A DNA stretch of 64,000 bases, from assembly GCA_019633425.1 (NCBI GenBank), contig WSUB01000003.1:65480-129479 (forward strand), in the 5' to 3' direction. The notes under the pieces were generated by a model. That model was not told the DNA's origin. It ran no database searches and saw nothing but the letters and a program-made list of their open reading frames with translations. Positions 25,473 through 40,542 of the stretch are shown one piece after another. A program made the position numbers and the translations under genes. Source of the DNA: Tulasnella sp. 424. Lineage: Eukaryota; Basidiomycota; Agaricomycetes; Cantharellales; Tulasnellaceae. How positions within the stretch are numbered: the first letter of the stretch is position 1; the number at the start of each line of letters is the position of its first letter.

Positions 25473-25581
25473 TAGGTCCTCGCGTGGCAAAGTTGAACAT
25501 CGAACTGCTCGTGCCTTGAGGCCGCACCACGATACGCATCCAAACTTCCGAAGACGCTTGGCTAACACTCATCACCCCAAG

Positions 25582-27215
25582 ATGGCTACACGACAATCCT
25601 CCATGAGTGATGTCGCTGATCGAGTCAAAGCTCTAGACATCGGCTCATCCAACCAGACTTACGACCCAAGGCAAGGAATTAAGCAACCGACGAAGCTTCC
25701 GTCCAAATACCAGCCGAACGCGAAAGGAATCGATAACCCATCGAAGCTCCTGCGCTTAGCCATGAACTTGGATCCCGACGAGGAGACCGATCAGGCCAAA
25801 CTCGCGTCAAGATTTCCTCCTGGGCGAACGATGACAGAGCCGGACCTTACTCAGCCAACCGCCCCAGCTAGTAAACCATCCAGTAATAATGGTGCCATGA
25901 AACCAAGTCAGAGCAAGATGGATATTGGGCGATATGACGGCGGTTTTGAGGACGAGAGCACCCCTGCCATGGATTCGGATGACGCAGAAGCAGCCGAATT
26001 CCTCGCGATGGACTCGTCAATGTCCGGGTGAGTCTAACGTGATCATGTTTGCAGAGAGTCGCATTCTGAAGGGAGTTTTGTGCGTAATGGACAGCCTCAC
26101 TCGGGAATGGTCTCTCACTGACTTCGAAGTCGGGCGTCCACTTGGGAAGGGCAAGTTCGGACGCGTCTACATGGTCCGCACCAAGACCGAGCCAAAGTTC
26201 ATCATTGCATTGAAGTGTCTTTATAAAAAAGAAATCATCAGTGCTCGTGTGGAGGTTCAAACTCGGCGGGAGGTTGAGATCCAATCGAATCTGAGGTGAG
26301 TTTCGTCACGCACATTCCTCATCGGACGACCGCGGCCCTGACCACGATACATTACGCCACCCCAGACATCCGAACGTCCTGCGGCTTTACGGATTCTTTC
26401 ATGACGATAAACGGATCTTCCTCATGATTGAGTTTGCCGCTAAAGGAGAACTTTACAAGCAACTTCAGAAGCAAGGGTCTTTCTCCGACAGGAGGAGTAG
26501 TCGGGTACGCGCGACGATTCCAATCTGTTTGCCTCTTTTACGTCTTACTAACGATAGTCTTTTAGTACATCGACCAAATGACCGATGCACTTTCGTACTT
26601 GCATTCAAAACACGTAATTCATCGTGACATAAAGCCCGAAAACCTGTTACTAGGCCTGGACGGAGAGCTCAAGATTGGTGACTTTGGGTGGAGTGTCCAC
26701 GCCCCTGGCAACAAGTATGACCTTTTTCGGTCCTGACTTACAACCGCCAAGCTGACACTCTTATCAACTCGCCAGTCGTAATACACTCTGCGGAACTCCT
26801 GACTACCTTCCACCAGAAATGGTTGAAGGGAAACCACATAACGAGCGCGTGGATCATTGGGCTCTAGGCGTTTTGGCATACGAGTTCGTCTGTGGTGGGC
26901 CACCGTTCGAAGACCCGAGGGGTCGATCAGGTTCGTCTCCTTTCTACTGTCCTCGGAAGTGAAACTGACTGGTGACTATGGCATACAAAGCGACTTACAA
27001 GCGTATAGCTAGAGTTGATTATTCCCTTCCCAGTCACATGTCACCCGAGTCAAGGGACTTCGTCGCAAGGGTACGTTTGGTTCAATATTAACCGGACGAA
27101 GCATTTCTAATTACCTCTCTAGTTACTTCGTTACGACCCCGCCGACCGCATGGCGCTATCTACTGCTTCCAACCACCCCTGGCTTCTTAAGCACCGCCGA
27201 CAATCCCATCAATAG
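25582..27215 (+). CDS. ark1: Aurora-family mitotic kinase
   Basis: Predicted catalytic subunit of the chromosomal passenger complex. Exon 1 (25582-26027) encodes a disordered N-terminus of about 148 residues. I join it to 26095, giving [24 protein letters not shown]; an alternative acceptor near 26055 cannot be excluded. Later exons give [42 protein letters not shown] and a C-terminal lobe ending NHPWLLKH. The catalytic Lys, His-Arg-Asp and Asp-Phe-Gly are intact. The activation loop reads [11 protein letters not shown], whereas Aurora kinases usually have R-R-x-T-L-C-G-T-L-D-Y, so the loop partly resembles generic AGC kinases. The domain layout and short C-terminus still fit Aurora best. Confidence 0.9.
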
Positions 27216-27480
27216 GTTCCACTTCCACTGTCTATCTCTACGAAAACTTCTTGCGCATCACGGACTTTATTCGTTTACCCGTTCCATCTCTCTGGACCGC
27301 AGCTGTTGTTGTAATCTATTTCCCTGAACGTTTCGCACCTAGCTACGAGTAATGCATTGCTACTATCGAACCTGATGGAGGAGAGGGGGACGGCGACTTG
27401 GTAAATTCCACAGTGGACCCTGATCAGGCACGCCATTGGTCACCCTTCAAATTTACCGTCCCGCCTCTCAACCCCAGGCC

Positions 27481-30400
27481 ATGGAGGATCGACCGCAGAA
27501 AGCGCATCATGCGCCTCACTCTGGAAAGAAAGCTGATAAGAAGGACACAGCAAAGGGAATCGACAGGAAGACTCATGGATTCAATGTCAAGGTAAGCTAT
27601 TTCCTCCAACCATCGTCTGTACAAGTATTGAAGCGCGCCATGCAGGCATTCGCGCCCAAGTCGGGAAGGAAAGCTCTCGAGATGGGACTGAGGAAGGCAG
27701 AGAAGGATCAAACGAAACTGCATGTGCCTCTAGTAGACAGAACGCCAAAGGGTAACCCCCCTCCAGTGGTGGTAGCAATTGTGGGCCCGCCTGGCGTGCG
27801 TCATTGAGGTCCATATTTAAAGGAACAGCTGGTATCTAACTTATTTTGAGTGCTTTAGGTTGGCAAAACCATGCTCCTGAAGAGTCTAGTCCGTCGTTAC
27901 ACGAAGCAGACCTTCAACCAGGTCAAGGGACCCGTGACAGTTGTCGCTGGTACGTGGTTAAATTAGCAAACATTGGGCAAATTTTCTGAATGATCCAATA
28001 GGCAAGGACAAACGATTTACATTTGTTGAATGCAACAACGATCTCAACTCCATGATCGACATTGGGAAGATTGCCGACCTCGTTCTTCTTCTAGTCGACG
28101 CGAGCTTTGGTTTCGAGATGGTTTGTGGTTCCCAGTCCATACGTATTCCCGCACACTTGGAGTTAACTTCGTGCCCCTTTTTATACAGGAAACGTTCGAG
28201 TTTCTCAACATTCTCCAATGCCACGGTTTCCCGAAGGTCATGGGGGTCCTCACACACCTTGACCTCATCAAGAAAGTCAGCGTTCAACGAGAAACCAAGA
28301 AGCTTCTGAAAAAACGATTCTGGACCGAAATATATGACGGAGCCAAGCTATTCTATCTCTCGGGCGTGCTTAATGGGCGTTACCCAGATCGCGAGATCAA
28401 CAATCTGTGTCGCTTCCTGGGCGTCACAAAGTTCCGACCTCTCGTCTTCCGAAATTCGCATCCGTACATGCTTGCCGACCGACTGGAAGACATGACTCCC
28501 CGAGAGCAGGTGCGACTCGACCCCAAGGGTGATCGGACTATCACGCTGTACGGTTATCTCCGCGGAACCAACCTTCGTGAATCTACCAAGGTGCATATTC
28601 CCGGAGTGGGAGACTTGGAGATTAAAAGCCTAAAGATCCTCGCGGACCCGTGTCCCTTACCGACAACGGAGAGCGAAAAGAAACGGCGCCTTGCCGAAAA
28701 GCACCGGACAGTCCATGCTCCGATGAGCGACCTTGGCGGCATTATGTACGATAAAGACGCGGTGTACATCAATGTCGAAGGCAACTTCACGAGGACGGAG
28801 GGTGGTGATGGTAAATGGCCTTGTTTGAACAAGTCCGTGTGTCGGTATACTTATTTGCACTCGTAGGTCCGCAAGGCGAAGGCGAGCAGATGGTTATGGA
28901 CCTCCAAGACGTTCGAACGACGCTCGAGGATAACATAAACAAAAGCGAAATTCGTTTGCTGGGGTCTTCGAAAGCCTTTCTCAAAGTTCAGACGCCGCAA
29001 GCCGCCGACGAAGCCGACGATTTCTCTGATTCTGATGAGTCCATGGATGGAGAGGAATCGGCTCCCGAGGACTCGGACAACTTTGGAGGGTCCAGTCTTG
29101 AAGATGGAACTGAAGAGGAAGAAGATATGGAGGAAAGGGCCGTCACCAGTCCAAACTCGGGTGGCGGGCGAACCCGTCAACGGCAATCACAAAGAAGCGT
29201 GACTGGGCTGACCTCTCGCCCTATCCAAAACCGGAACGATGTCGAATACGCCGAAAGCGATTCAGACCTGGGTGATTTGGCAGAGATGTCTCCGCGACCG
29301 CAGGAAGGAGGTGAAAAGCTTCGAGATTTGGATGATGAAAGCGACAGTGGAATGGAGGAGGAAGAGTCAGCACCGAGATGGAAGACCGATTTAGCATCAA
29401 AGGCTGCGGAACAATTCCGCTCGCGAACCCAGCGACGGTTAAAGGACCTTACCCGTCTGATATACAGCACAGACCTTACACCGAAACAGATTCTAGCTGG
29501 AGAGTCGGACCAGCAGTCTCGGGGAGATGCCATGGATGAGGAAGATGACGAACTTTTCCAAATAAAAAGGTCCGATACTTTCACGGCCGATGGTCGGGAG
29601 ATAATCGACCGTTCGAAGGAGGAAACCCGTCTCGAAACCTTGGCGGAGTGGGAAGATGAGGCAATGCTAGACTCCATTCGGAATTTATTCATTACCGGAG
29701 TCAAGTTCGGCGACGAACCTGGGATCGATGAAGATGGCGAACCGTACGAGGAGGAAGATGGAGGTTTCGAGGACCTGGAGGGGTCGGACTCCGAGGATGA
29801 CGACGAAGCCGAGGGTCCAGCACCCAAGCCCCAGTCTTCCAAGGGACAGACCGAGGAAGACAAAGCGGACGAACTGCGAAAGAAGAAAGAGGTTTTAAAG
29901 CGCAAGTTTGATGCCCAGTACGACAATGAAGAACCTGTAGACGAACAACTCGATTTCTATCAGGAGAAGAAGGGCGAAATGGCGCAGCAGCTTGCCCTGA
30001 ACGAAGCTGAGTTCCAGGGTATGGATCCCGAAAGCCGCGCTCTAGTCGAAGGTTACAGGCCCGGAACCTACGTTCGTATCGAACTTGACAACATCCCGTT
30101 TGAAATGGTGGAGCATTTCGACCCGACCTATCCTATCGTCGTTGGTGGCCTTCTCCAGTCCGAGGAGCGGTTCGGGTTTGTGCAAGTCCGAATAAAGCGG
30201 CATCGGTGGTTCGCAAAGCCTTTGAAGACGAACGACCCTCTCATCTTCTCCATGGGCTGGAGGCGATTCCAGAGTCTGCCGATTTACGCTCTCGACGATC
30301 ACAGCATCCGAATGCGCATGCTCAAGTACACTCCAGAGCATATGCACTGCTATGCAACTTTCTACGGCCCCATTTCTCTACCGAACACGGGTTTTTGCGC

Positions 30401-31374
30401 TTTCAACTCGTTGGGGGACAAAACTGCAGCATTTCGGGTCTCAGCTACCGGCGTCGTCCTCGACATCGACAGGACCTCCAAGATTGTCAAAAAGTTGAAA
30501 TTGACCGGTGTGCCATACAAAGTGTTCAAGAATACGGCTTTCATCAAGGAAATGTTCACTACTTCCCTTGAAGTGGCCAAGTTCGAAGGCGCCAACATTC
30601 GGACTGTATCAGGAATTCGAGGCCAGATTAAGAAAGCATTAAGGGATCCCGATGGCTGTTTCCGTGCCACCTTCGAGGACCGAATCAAAATGAGCGGTGA
30701 GAAAGCTTTGACACACCTTCAATAGAAATGTGGTGCTAATACCTTTCTGACTTCCAGATATCGTATTCTTACGAGCCTGGTTGTCAATGCAGCCTAAAAA
30801 ATTCTATAACCCAGTCACGTCGCTGCTTCTTTCCAACAAAACCCAATGGACGGCAATGCGTTTGACGGGCCATGTGCGCTACGACCGAGGCATCAAAACT
30901 CCAAATGTCACTAATTCCTCTTACCGAGTAAGCCCAGATATACCACATTCGGAGGAGCCTGAAATAACTCTCGTTTCTACGCAGAAAATTGAGCGGCCGG
31001 CCAAGGTCTTCAATCCCTTCAAAATCCCTGCTAAATTACAAGCGGAACTTCCCTACGCCCTCAAACCAAGGAATACCAAAGAGCCTCAGAAGACCCCTTA
31101 TCTCACCAAACGCGCCGTCGTCCTTGAGCCTGAGGAGAAGAAAGCCATCAAGATCATGCAAGAAATGCGCGAAATACGGAAGGAGCAGCTTTCCCTACGG
31201 AAGCAGACGAAAAAGGAGGTCAAGAAGAAGCATCTGAAAGCAATGGCCGCTAAAGATGAACTTAAGGGAGAGAAGCTTAGAGAGAAAAAACGAGAGTCCT
31301 TGCGGGACTCAGGGAAGAAACAGCAGAGGGAGGACGGAAGTAGTAGACCCGCCAAGCGACGAAGGACAGATTAA
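27481..31374 (+). CDS. bms1: BMS1, GTPase of 40S ribosome biogenesis
   Basis: Nucleolar GTPase of the small-subunit processome that works with Rcl1 in 18S rRNA maturation (family knowledge). About 1,170 residues over seven exons. The N-terminus begins [20 protein letters not shown] with the basic region typical of the family. The P-loop GPPGVGKT is split by an intron between Val and Gly (intron about 27795-27858). [14 protein letters not shown] carries the T-x-L-D base-recognition motif. A long acidic, Glu/Asp/Ser-rich middle (about 29000-29880) is followed by the conserved C-terminal half with [15 protein letters not shown], the YATFYGP motif and [14 protein letters not shown] Lys-rich tail ends at TAA 31374. 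The antisense frame over 29177-29926 is a composition artefact. Confidence 0.95.
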
Positions 31375-31425
31375 GCTCTGTAATCATTAATCTTACTACC
31401 CAGTAACAACAGCTTGTATTTTTAT

Positions 31426-34400
31426 TCAATTTGCGACGTCATTGAGCCCTGAATGTAGTCCAAGAAGGACTTGATCGATGGGGGCTTGGAGATCGGCCTC
31501 ATTCCCAGTCCTGCAATGAACAAGTGTTATAGGTGCTTGAAGCTTTGCCTTCGAACACGACTCTCACCAAGTGGTCTGAAGCAAAGCATCCTCCACATCA
31601 TCATCGAATTCTACATCCATACCCTGCAAAGCCAAATACAGTGCTTCTGCCGCGGTAGAACGAACCTGGTAGATTTCTTAGCATTTTCCGACATACGAGG
31701 CTAGCTCTCATACCTTGGGGAAACGGTGTTTCAAGAACGACGGTAGCCCATCAGCTGCCTTGTGTGCAACAGGCGGTACGGAAAGCAACCCAATCACACT
31801 AAAAGTTCAATGGATGTGATGAGTGAAGGGCTTTTGGTTCCTGCTCGCGGCGTACATCTTAGCAGCCTCGTTCAACCTCGGGACGCTTTTTATCTTATCG
31901 ACGTTCCGAGATGCCAGGGAGAGAATATTCTCGACCCTGTGCGTAAAGTGACCATTCGGTATGTAGCTAGGGCGAATGATGCTGCACTCACACGTCGACA
32001 GAGCCTGAAGATGCCAATTTCTCTATGAGGCCTCCTTCTATAAGAACATCGAAAGTTTGAAGTACCGGAATGAATATGTTGTTCGAAACCGAATTTGTCT
32101 GACCAATCTTGAGGATGCTGCTAGCAAGGGTTTTCACCTCAGCAGGAGGAAGGGTGTTCATGTAGTGAACTAAGCTTGAGGAAGCAGGTTGCGTCTGCTC
32201 GCCGTCAGTAATACTATCGAAACATCTGGATTGTGTTGCTTTTCCTTACAACTCCTTCCCCGCGACTTCCGATGCTCAGAACAAATCCAAGCAGTATATC
32301 ATCCCTGTATGCCGGTTCCGCAAGTAATCGAACAAGCTTGGGGAATAGCCAACTTCCATCAGCCCATGTTTTCATCTCGTCTGCCCTGCGTATGGAGTTC
32401 AGACTCTGTTAGACTCCGACCCTAAACCAAGGACACTCACCCATCGATGAGCTCCTCTTGCAAAATTTCTCGGCCTTTAATTGCCCACCGTTCGGAGTTC
32501 GTTGTGTTAGGAGTTTCTCTCCTGACAAGTCGTATAATGTTTTCAATGGCCACAAGCCGCACGTTATCCAAACGTTCTGCAGCTTGCTTAAGTGTGCCGG
32601 AAATGGCCTTTTCGAACAAGGATGGCGGCATCCAATCTTCTAGCGGTTGAAGTCTGTCGGATAGATCGAAGCAAAGGAGTGCGATGTCAACAAGTCCTCG
32701 AATGCAAGCCATTCGGATCCAAGATCCAACGTCTCCTCGCTGATCAGCTGTGTAATCCAATAGACCGCCAATCAACGTCTCGTATATCTGACGAAATAGC
32801 TGCGGGCCAACAACTGGTCGTACCAGCCTTAGTACCTTTGACGCGGGTTCAGAGTAAACCTTACCTTCAGGGAGCGATAGCTTGAGCTCGATAATGACCT
32901 TCGGGAATGCTTCATACGCAGCTTGGCGTGGTTCGACTTTGGGTGAAAATAATTTGGACTGGACTAGACGTTAGAACCCTGTGTGAGAGCATCTTTGCGC
33001 GATCGTCGTGACTTGCCTTGGGATCCACAGCTTGCAATAAGCAGTTGATCGCGGTTATAGCGCCGTGCTGGAAGGTTTGATATGCCAGGATGCCAAGGAT
33101 TCGAGCGGTGCTTTGTTGTATTGGAGGTGCGGCATTTGGGTACTCTGCCACCCACGTAAAATCGCAATTGCTGGTCAGAAAACTTTAAGCCGTACCTCTT
33201 ATACAGCTGGAATTATACTCATCTTTCTACCTCTGCGCTGCAATTGAAGAGTTCGCTGGCCGCCCGCATAGCCAGAGCAGCAGCTTCCGGTACTCCCTCG
33301 ACTCTGTGCTTGATCCCTGCCAAAACTATGTCTTTCCAGGGGGTCTTCGTCTCGCTCAACGCTAGAGCGTCCTTGGACAATGTATTTGCAAGGCCAATGC
33401 ATGCAGCTTCAAGGATCAAGTCGTTTTTGTATCGGGAAAAAACAGAAGGTGGCGTATTTACGATGTATTCGAAAATCTGGACAATCGGGCGTTTCAGACC
33501 AGATGGACATCGTAGCGGTAAAAGGAAGAGACGGACCTTAAGTCGGTGAATTTCTGTCGATGGGTTCTTTGATTGCTTGTAAGCATCAGCCATTTCTGCA
33601 AGTGCTAGAAGCCCGCCGTGGACCTCGTTGGAATCAATCGACCTCAAGAAACCTGCCTAGCAGCCAAGGTTAACGGAATCCACGCTTTCCTTTTGTTGTA
33701 CTTACTACTTTAGCGGCACAGACAGGTCCAAGGGTGAGAAGGTCTTTTTCACAAATTCTCCGTAATGCTACAGCAGCCGGCTGTCGAAGTGTAGGATCCC
33801 AGTGTTTGAGGCTAACGGTCAATAGGTGATTAACGAGGAAATCTCGGTATTCCTCATGCCTGGATGTTTAAATAACGGTCAAAATGATCAGATGAGCAGC
33901 TAGGAGGAGACCGAAGACCTTACTCGGCCACTTGAGGGGCGGCTATAGTGAATGCCGACTTTCGTCCGCTAACGGCAAAAAAGTCGGCCTTGGTGATGAT
34001 ATCAATGCCATGTGGAAAGAGACTCTATGACACATGAAAGTTGGAATGGTGTTGTATTCCCGCATTTCGGTACCCTCACCATTCGGCCAACATGCTCTTG
34101 GAAAGCCGCGCTGGCGGCACGCCGCACGTGGACCTCGCGATCAAAGACCGAGACTGTCACAAGGCGCCTGGCCGTCTCCAAGGAGAACGGTTTGAAAGAC
34201 TCCTTGGACTGAGCTCTTGCCATAGCCCACAGAACGTAGCAAACCGCATCGCGAACGTTGGAACCAATCGAATGAGCCCCTTTCCTGATGTCAAAGTACA
34301 ACCCCTGGTAGAAAAATCAGTTAGCAAAAGCGAGTTGTGAATTATGCAGATCACATACTCGCTTAAGCCAGTCGATCAACTCCGGAAGCTGGTCGTCACC

Positions 34401-35988
34401 TATTAAGCCCCTCCTGGCAATTTCGGCGCATGCTAACGTCGCGCCATGCCATGTCGCTTCGGACGCTGGTGGGAGGTCTTGAATACCGCCTGCTCCGTCG
34501 AATGCGTGGACGCTAAAGAGTCCTATGACTGTCTCAAGCACCTGAGAAGCGTATTCGTCTGGCAACCGTTCAGCCACCCGAGCCAATCCTTTTGCTGCTG
34601 ACCAGCGAACGACTGTGTCCTAGGATGTAATTCAATATTATTGCATTGTATCTGCCAGAAGGATGGCTTACCCGGTCTTGAAGTGAGGTAAGGAGGCTTT
34701 CGATCGTGTTCTCGATACTGTCTGGAACATCGAATTCGGCGGCGGAATGTAGTGCATGCCCTTGTGACGAGCCCATTGTTGGTTGAAGATACTCTGAGAC
34801 AGCAAGTTAGCACAAGCGAACGGGCGGCAAAGTTGAATCCATCAGACTTACTTCCCTTAGCCTGCCTGACCCTTGGTGGAGGGAGATCGCAAAGTCCCAG
34901 ACGACCCTCCAACTTAGTTGCCCATTTTCGAACAAGGGTATTAGACGTAAGAATCGGGTTGGATCTGACGACCCCCAGAAGGTTGTGCATGGGCGCAAGA
35001 TCCGCTTCCTTTAAGCGACTTCCTGACTTTGTGGTCTCGGACAACACGTGAAGCACTCCAATCGCCTAGGTTCGAAACATCAGCTTCCTGGAGGTATATA
35101 CAAACGCAGTCGACTTGCTCGGAAAGGATCATCTGATCCTTGCAGACGTGTCTCAGCCCAGCCTGCGAACAGGGCCAACTTTCCCTCACAATCTTTCCTA
35201 GGTTTGATGTCAAACAATGTTCTCATTATTTGAGGAACTGCTTACCGGGCGTAGAGTCGCGTGAGCAAGAGTGCTGCACCTTCTCGTTCAAGTCCCGCTT
35301 TGTCGAGATTATTCTTGCCTGCAATTTCGAGACGTTCAAAGGTCGATCCTGGATTCTCTCCATCAAATTGAGCAAGGTCGAAAGGCAGCATTGCCACAAG
35401 CGATAACCACAGCAAAACAATATAGCGAGTCTCCCAATTCATGGGTTCAGTCGCATCCTGCGTTGACAGGTACGCAAGGGCGACCTCTAGGTCTTCGGTG
35501 GTGTGAGGGAAAAAGCGGACTAAAGCAGGGGAGTCAGCATACTAAAGTCAAGCGAGCAAAGATGACCCTGACCTGCTGTTTTTGCTCCCCTGGTTTTGAT
35601 AAGGTGATGTATCAGGGAGGGAAGGCCTTGCCACATCTTCCGGTCATAGCTTGCTTTCCCTTCAACCATTCGTCGAGCTCTATCTTTGAATTTTTGCAAA
35701 AGAGGATTCATCATTTTTTCCAAGAAAGGATCAAGGAGATACGATTGCTCTTGATAGCTGTCAAGCTGGCACCAGCAATGAGGATACGGTTTACCGGATG
35801 AAGTGACAGGATCGTACAATCATGGCCATTCTCCTGTATGCGTTGTAGGCCTCTTCATTTTGTTCTTGATCTTCCACAATCTCCAAAAAGCGGGTAGAAA
35901 GCTTTTGGTACTCTTCGAAGTGAGTGAAATACGAAAATGCGACGGGGTCCTGCTCTCGATCATATACTGCTTGCTGTGGGGGATCCAT
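31426..35988 (-). CDS. tubulin-folding cofactor D
   Basis: Cofactor D of alpha/beta-tubulin heterodimer assembly, a HEAT-repeat protein (family knowledge). The start is ATG 35988 (MDPPQQAVYD). Exon 1 ends at a GTACGA donor and the next begins LDSYQEQSYLLDPFLEKMMN, a family hallmark. Other recognisable segments are WETRYIVLLWLSLVAMLPFD, GGLLALAEMADAYK, the strongly conserved FDIRKGAHSIGSNVRDA, FDREVHVRRAASAAFQEHVG and HGIDIITKADFF. The C-terminus was rebuilt across four short exons (SVPPVAHKAADGLPSFLKHR, then YQVRSTAAEALYLALQG) and ends GLNDVAN at a TGA, 31426-31428. About fifteen introns, roughly 1,180 residues. It converges on BMS1 with 51 bp between the stops and shares a 162-bp divergent promoter with the V-ATPase gene. 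Confidence 0.92.
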
Positions 35989-36150
35989 TGGCGGTAGGGG
36001 GGATACTATAAACGCGGTCTCAACCGTGAGACAGTCGATTGCATGAAGTAATTCTAGGCAGAACTGACGCCGGCCGATCGACCTCCCAACTTGCAACTCT
36101 AATCACCTGTTTTCCCTAAAAGACTCTTGGGCACTGACAGGAAATTGAAG
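35989..36150. promoter_or_regulatory. bidirectional promoter, cofactor D and V-ATPase B
   Basis: Only 162 bp separate the two divergent ATG codons. The stretch must contain both 5' UTRs and both promoters, because neither neighbouring gene has room for another. I see no clear TATA box. Confidence 0.7.
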
Positions 36151-38335
<2,185 letters not shown>

Positions 38336-38912
38336 AGAGGAAAGTATCGATCTTGATAGCTGTGATGCTTTGAAGTGTATGTATATCGTGGCTTCGGATC
38401 GTATATCATGTCGCACTATTTCTCTGTTAGCGGTTAATGCTCCACGCCGGCGAGCGCTCTGCCTTCACAGCTTGCTCTCAGGGGCACAGTCGGCTTGTTC
38501 GCGGGTATCACGTGACTCGTCGTGTCCATCGGGTTGCCCTTTGGCTCGGAACCACCACCGTCACTTCCAAGTCCGCTACTTCCCCACAGCGCTCATAGAC
38601 TGGATCAGCTATCCGCTAACTAGCCGTGACCGAGATATCGTGGAAGACCGCGGACTACTATCAAACTACCGGACTTTGTCGTTGCGACGTTGACAACGTG
38701 TTGGCCGCGAAGACTCGTTGACCTGGCTCTCGAGTCTCACAAACCAGTGTATCGCACTACGAAAACTCTCTCTATTTCTTCGACTATCCTTTACTTGATC
38801 AGTGAGTGCAATACAAAGACTCCGGTTCCCTTCAGGGTGCTAACGTCCAGTTAAAAGGCTCCGAATCCAAGTACAACACCTGATACAACTACCTTAGGAC
38901 CGGGGAATCGTC
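38336..38912. other. intergenic with TCACGTGA palindrome at 38508-38515
   Basis: The 577-bp spacer upstream of the ZIP transporter contains the perfect 8-bp palindrome TCACGTGA, a typical bHLH-type site, about 400 bp before the ATG. No gene was seen. Confidence 0.45.
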
Positions 38913-40278
38913 ATGGCTCTTCTAAGCCTCGTCTCTGTCGTCATATTTCTTGGCGTATCCTCGTTTATAGTTGGGATATTGCCACTCTCGGTCTCTCTGT
39001 CCCGTTCGTGCCTCTGGTTTTCTGGCGGTTTTCTATTTTTATTGGACTGACCTTGGTTGGGGGTTTGAGAGCTTAGAACAGCGCCTGGCACAGTTTTCAA
39101 CTCTGGGTACCGGCTTATTGCTTGGAGCTGCCATGGGGGTTATCATTCCAGAGTGAGTGGTGCCACCAAATGGATTTTGCACATAGATTCGTCTGTTCAT
39201 TGACCTGACGCCCCTCTTCCCACTAGAGGAATTGAAGCCACCTACGACGCCCTCCCAAAATCGACCTCTTCAAACGCCCACGGCCACGAATCTTCCCCGT
39301 CACTCCGAATCGCCATGTCTCTTCTCTCGGGCTTCACACTCATGTTCCTCATCGAACAAGTCGTCGCTCCAGCGCTTCTCAGCAAAGAGTCCCAACCACC
39401 TCGACCCACTCCACTTCCGAGCTACGCTCGAGCTCCTGCTACTGCCGGTAACGCTTCAAGTCCACCGGATTCACCGTCGACAATGGGAGGGCCCGATTTG
39501 GACATCGAGTTGGAAATGGAGTTGAACGCACTTGGCGTGAAGACCCGGGAGGAGGAGACTAGGAGGAATCCTAAGATGCTGACCCTTGGGTTGGTCATTC
39601 ATTCCTTGGCTGATGGTGTAGCGTTGGGAGCAGCGTATGCGTTGACGGCCACGCCGACTTCGGCTGGGAGCGGTTCCGGTAGCTCGGCAGCGGAGGCTGG
39701 GAGTGTTGGGGATAAGGCGGGCGGGTTGTCGGTTATTGTCTTCCTGGCGATTGCTATTCACAAAGGCGAGTCTCGTCTCTTTGTGGTCTTTGGGGGTGGG
39801 GGTTTCCGCATTCTCAGAGCTAACGCTCGTCCCGGCTTGATATAGCCCCGACCGCACTAGCGTTGACTTCAACCCTCATCTCACAACTCTCCACACGCCG
39901 AATTCGACAGCATCTCATTGCATTCTCAGTTTCCTCGCCGATATCAGCTCTCTTCACATATTTTGTCTTGACGTACTTTGGGGGTGCCGAGCACATCGAA
40001 GGATGGACTGGCACGGTACTAATGTTCTCCGTAAGCGGTAATTTTTCTTCTCACATTTATTTCACAAATTCTCAACTTTGTTATCCTTCCTCCGTCACTG
40101 ATAGGGTGGAACATTCCTCTACGTTGCAACCGTTTTGTCGTCCCTCCCCGCCCACGCGCACGGACACTCCATCGAGCACCCGGGAGGTGATCTCCCGACT
40201 TCGATGCGCTGTGGGTTGACGATTGCTGGGATGTTTACTCCTGTGATACTATCGGGTCTTGTTGGGCACGGGCATTAA
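38913..40278 (+). CDS. ZIP-family zinc transporter (SLC39A9/ATX2-like)
   Basis: Predicted divalent metal transporter of an internal membrane. Exon 1 encodes a first helix (LVSVVIFLGVSSFIVGILPL). A GTTCGT donor joins to QQRLAQFSTLGTGLLLGAAMGVIIPE, then EGIEATYDAL and SLRIAMSLLSGFTLMFLIEQ. A variable loop carries one His-rich patch (HGHE). The ZIP signature helix reads GLVIHSLADGVALGAA with the His and Asp expected for metal binding. The next exons carry IVFLAIAIHKAPTALALTS, a second metal-binding helix with H-K-x-P, and further helices ending GLTIAGMFTPVILSGLVGHGH. Joining Ile-His-Lys to Ala-Pro requires the intron at about 39765-39845. The order of helices matches the SLC39A9 branch better than the plasma-membrane ZRT branch. 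Confidence 0.9.
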
Positions 40279-40542
40279 AGTCGGAGGGATATGCAAAAAT
40301 GCGGTTTTCGATTTTGGGGTCATCCCGGTCCTCCTCCTCCCCTCCTTTTTTGGTTTCCATCGTGTATGCGCTGTGGTGTTTCCTCCCTGAAAAAGTATAG
40401 ATTGTTCGGGTTCATGCTTTGTTGCGTGGATTCGTCGATGGGGACGAATAGAGAAACAAAAGGAACATTCATTATATTACTACGATCGTTTTAGATGAGT
40501 TTGGATAAATGATACAAGAGCTGGGTAGGGGAAAATGTTCAT

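Noticed and set aside
29177..29926. 249-codon minus-strand frame rich in Ser/Pro
   Set aside because: It is exactly antisense to the acidic region of BMS1. Glu/Asp codons read in reverse give Ser-rich open frames, and no start or domain supports a gene.
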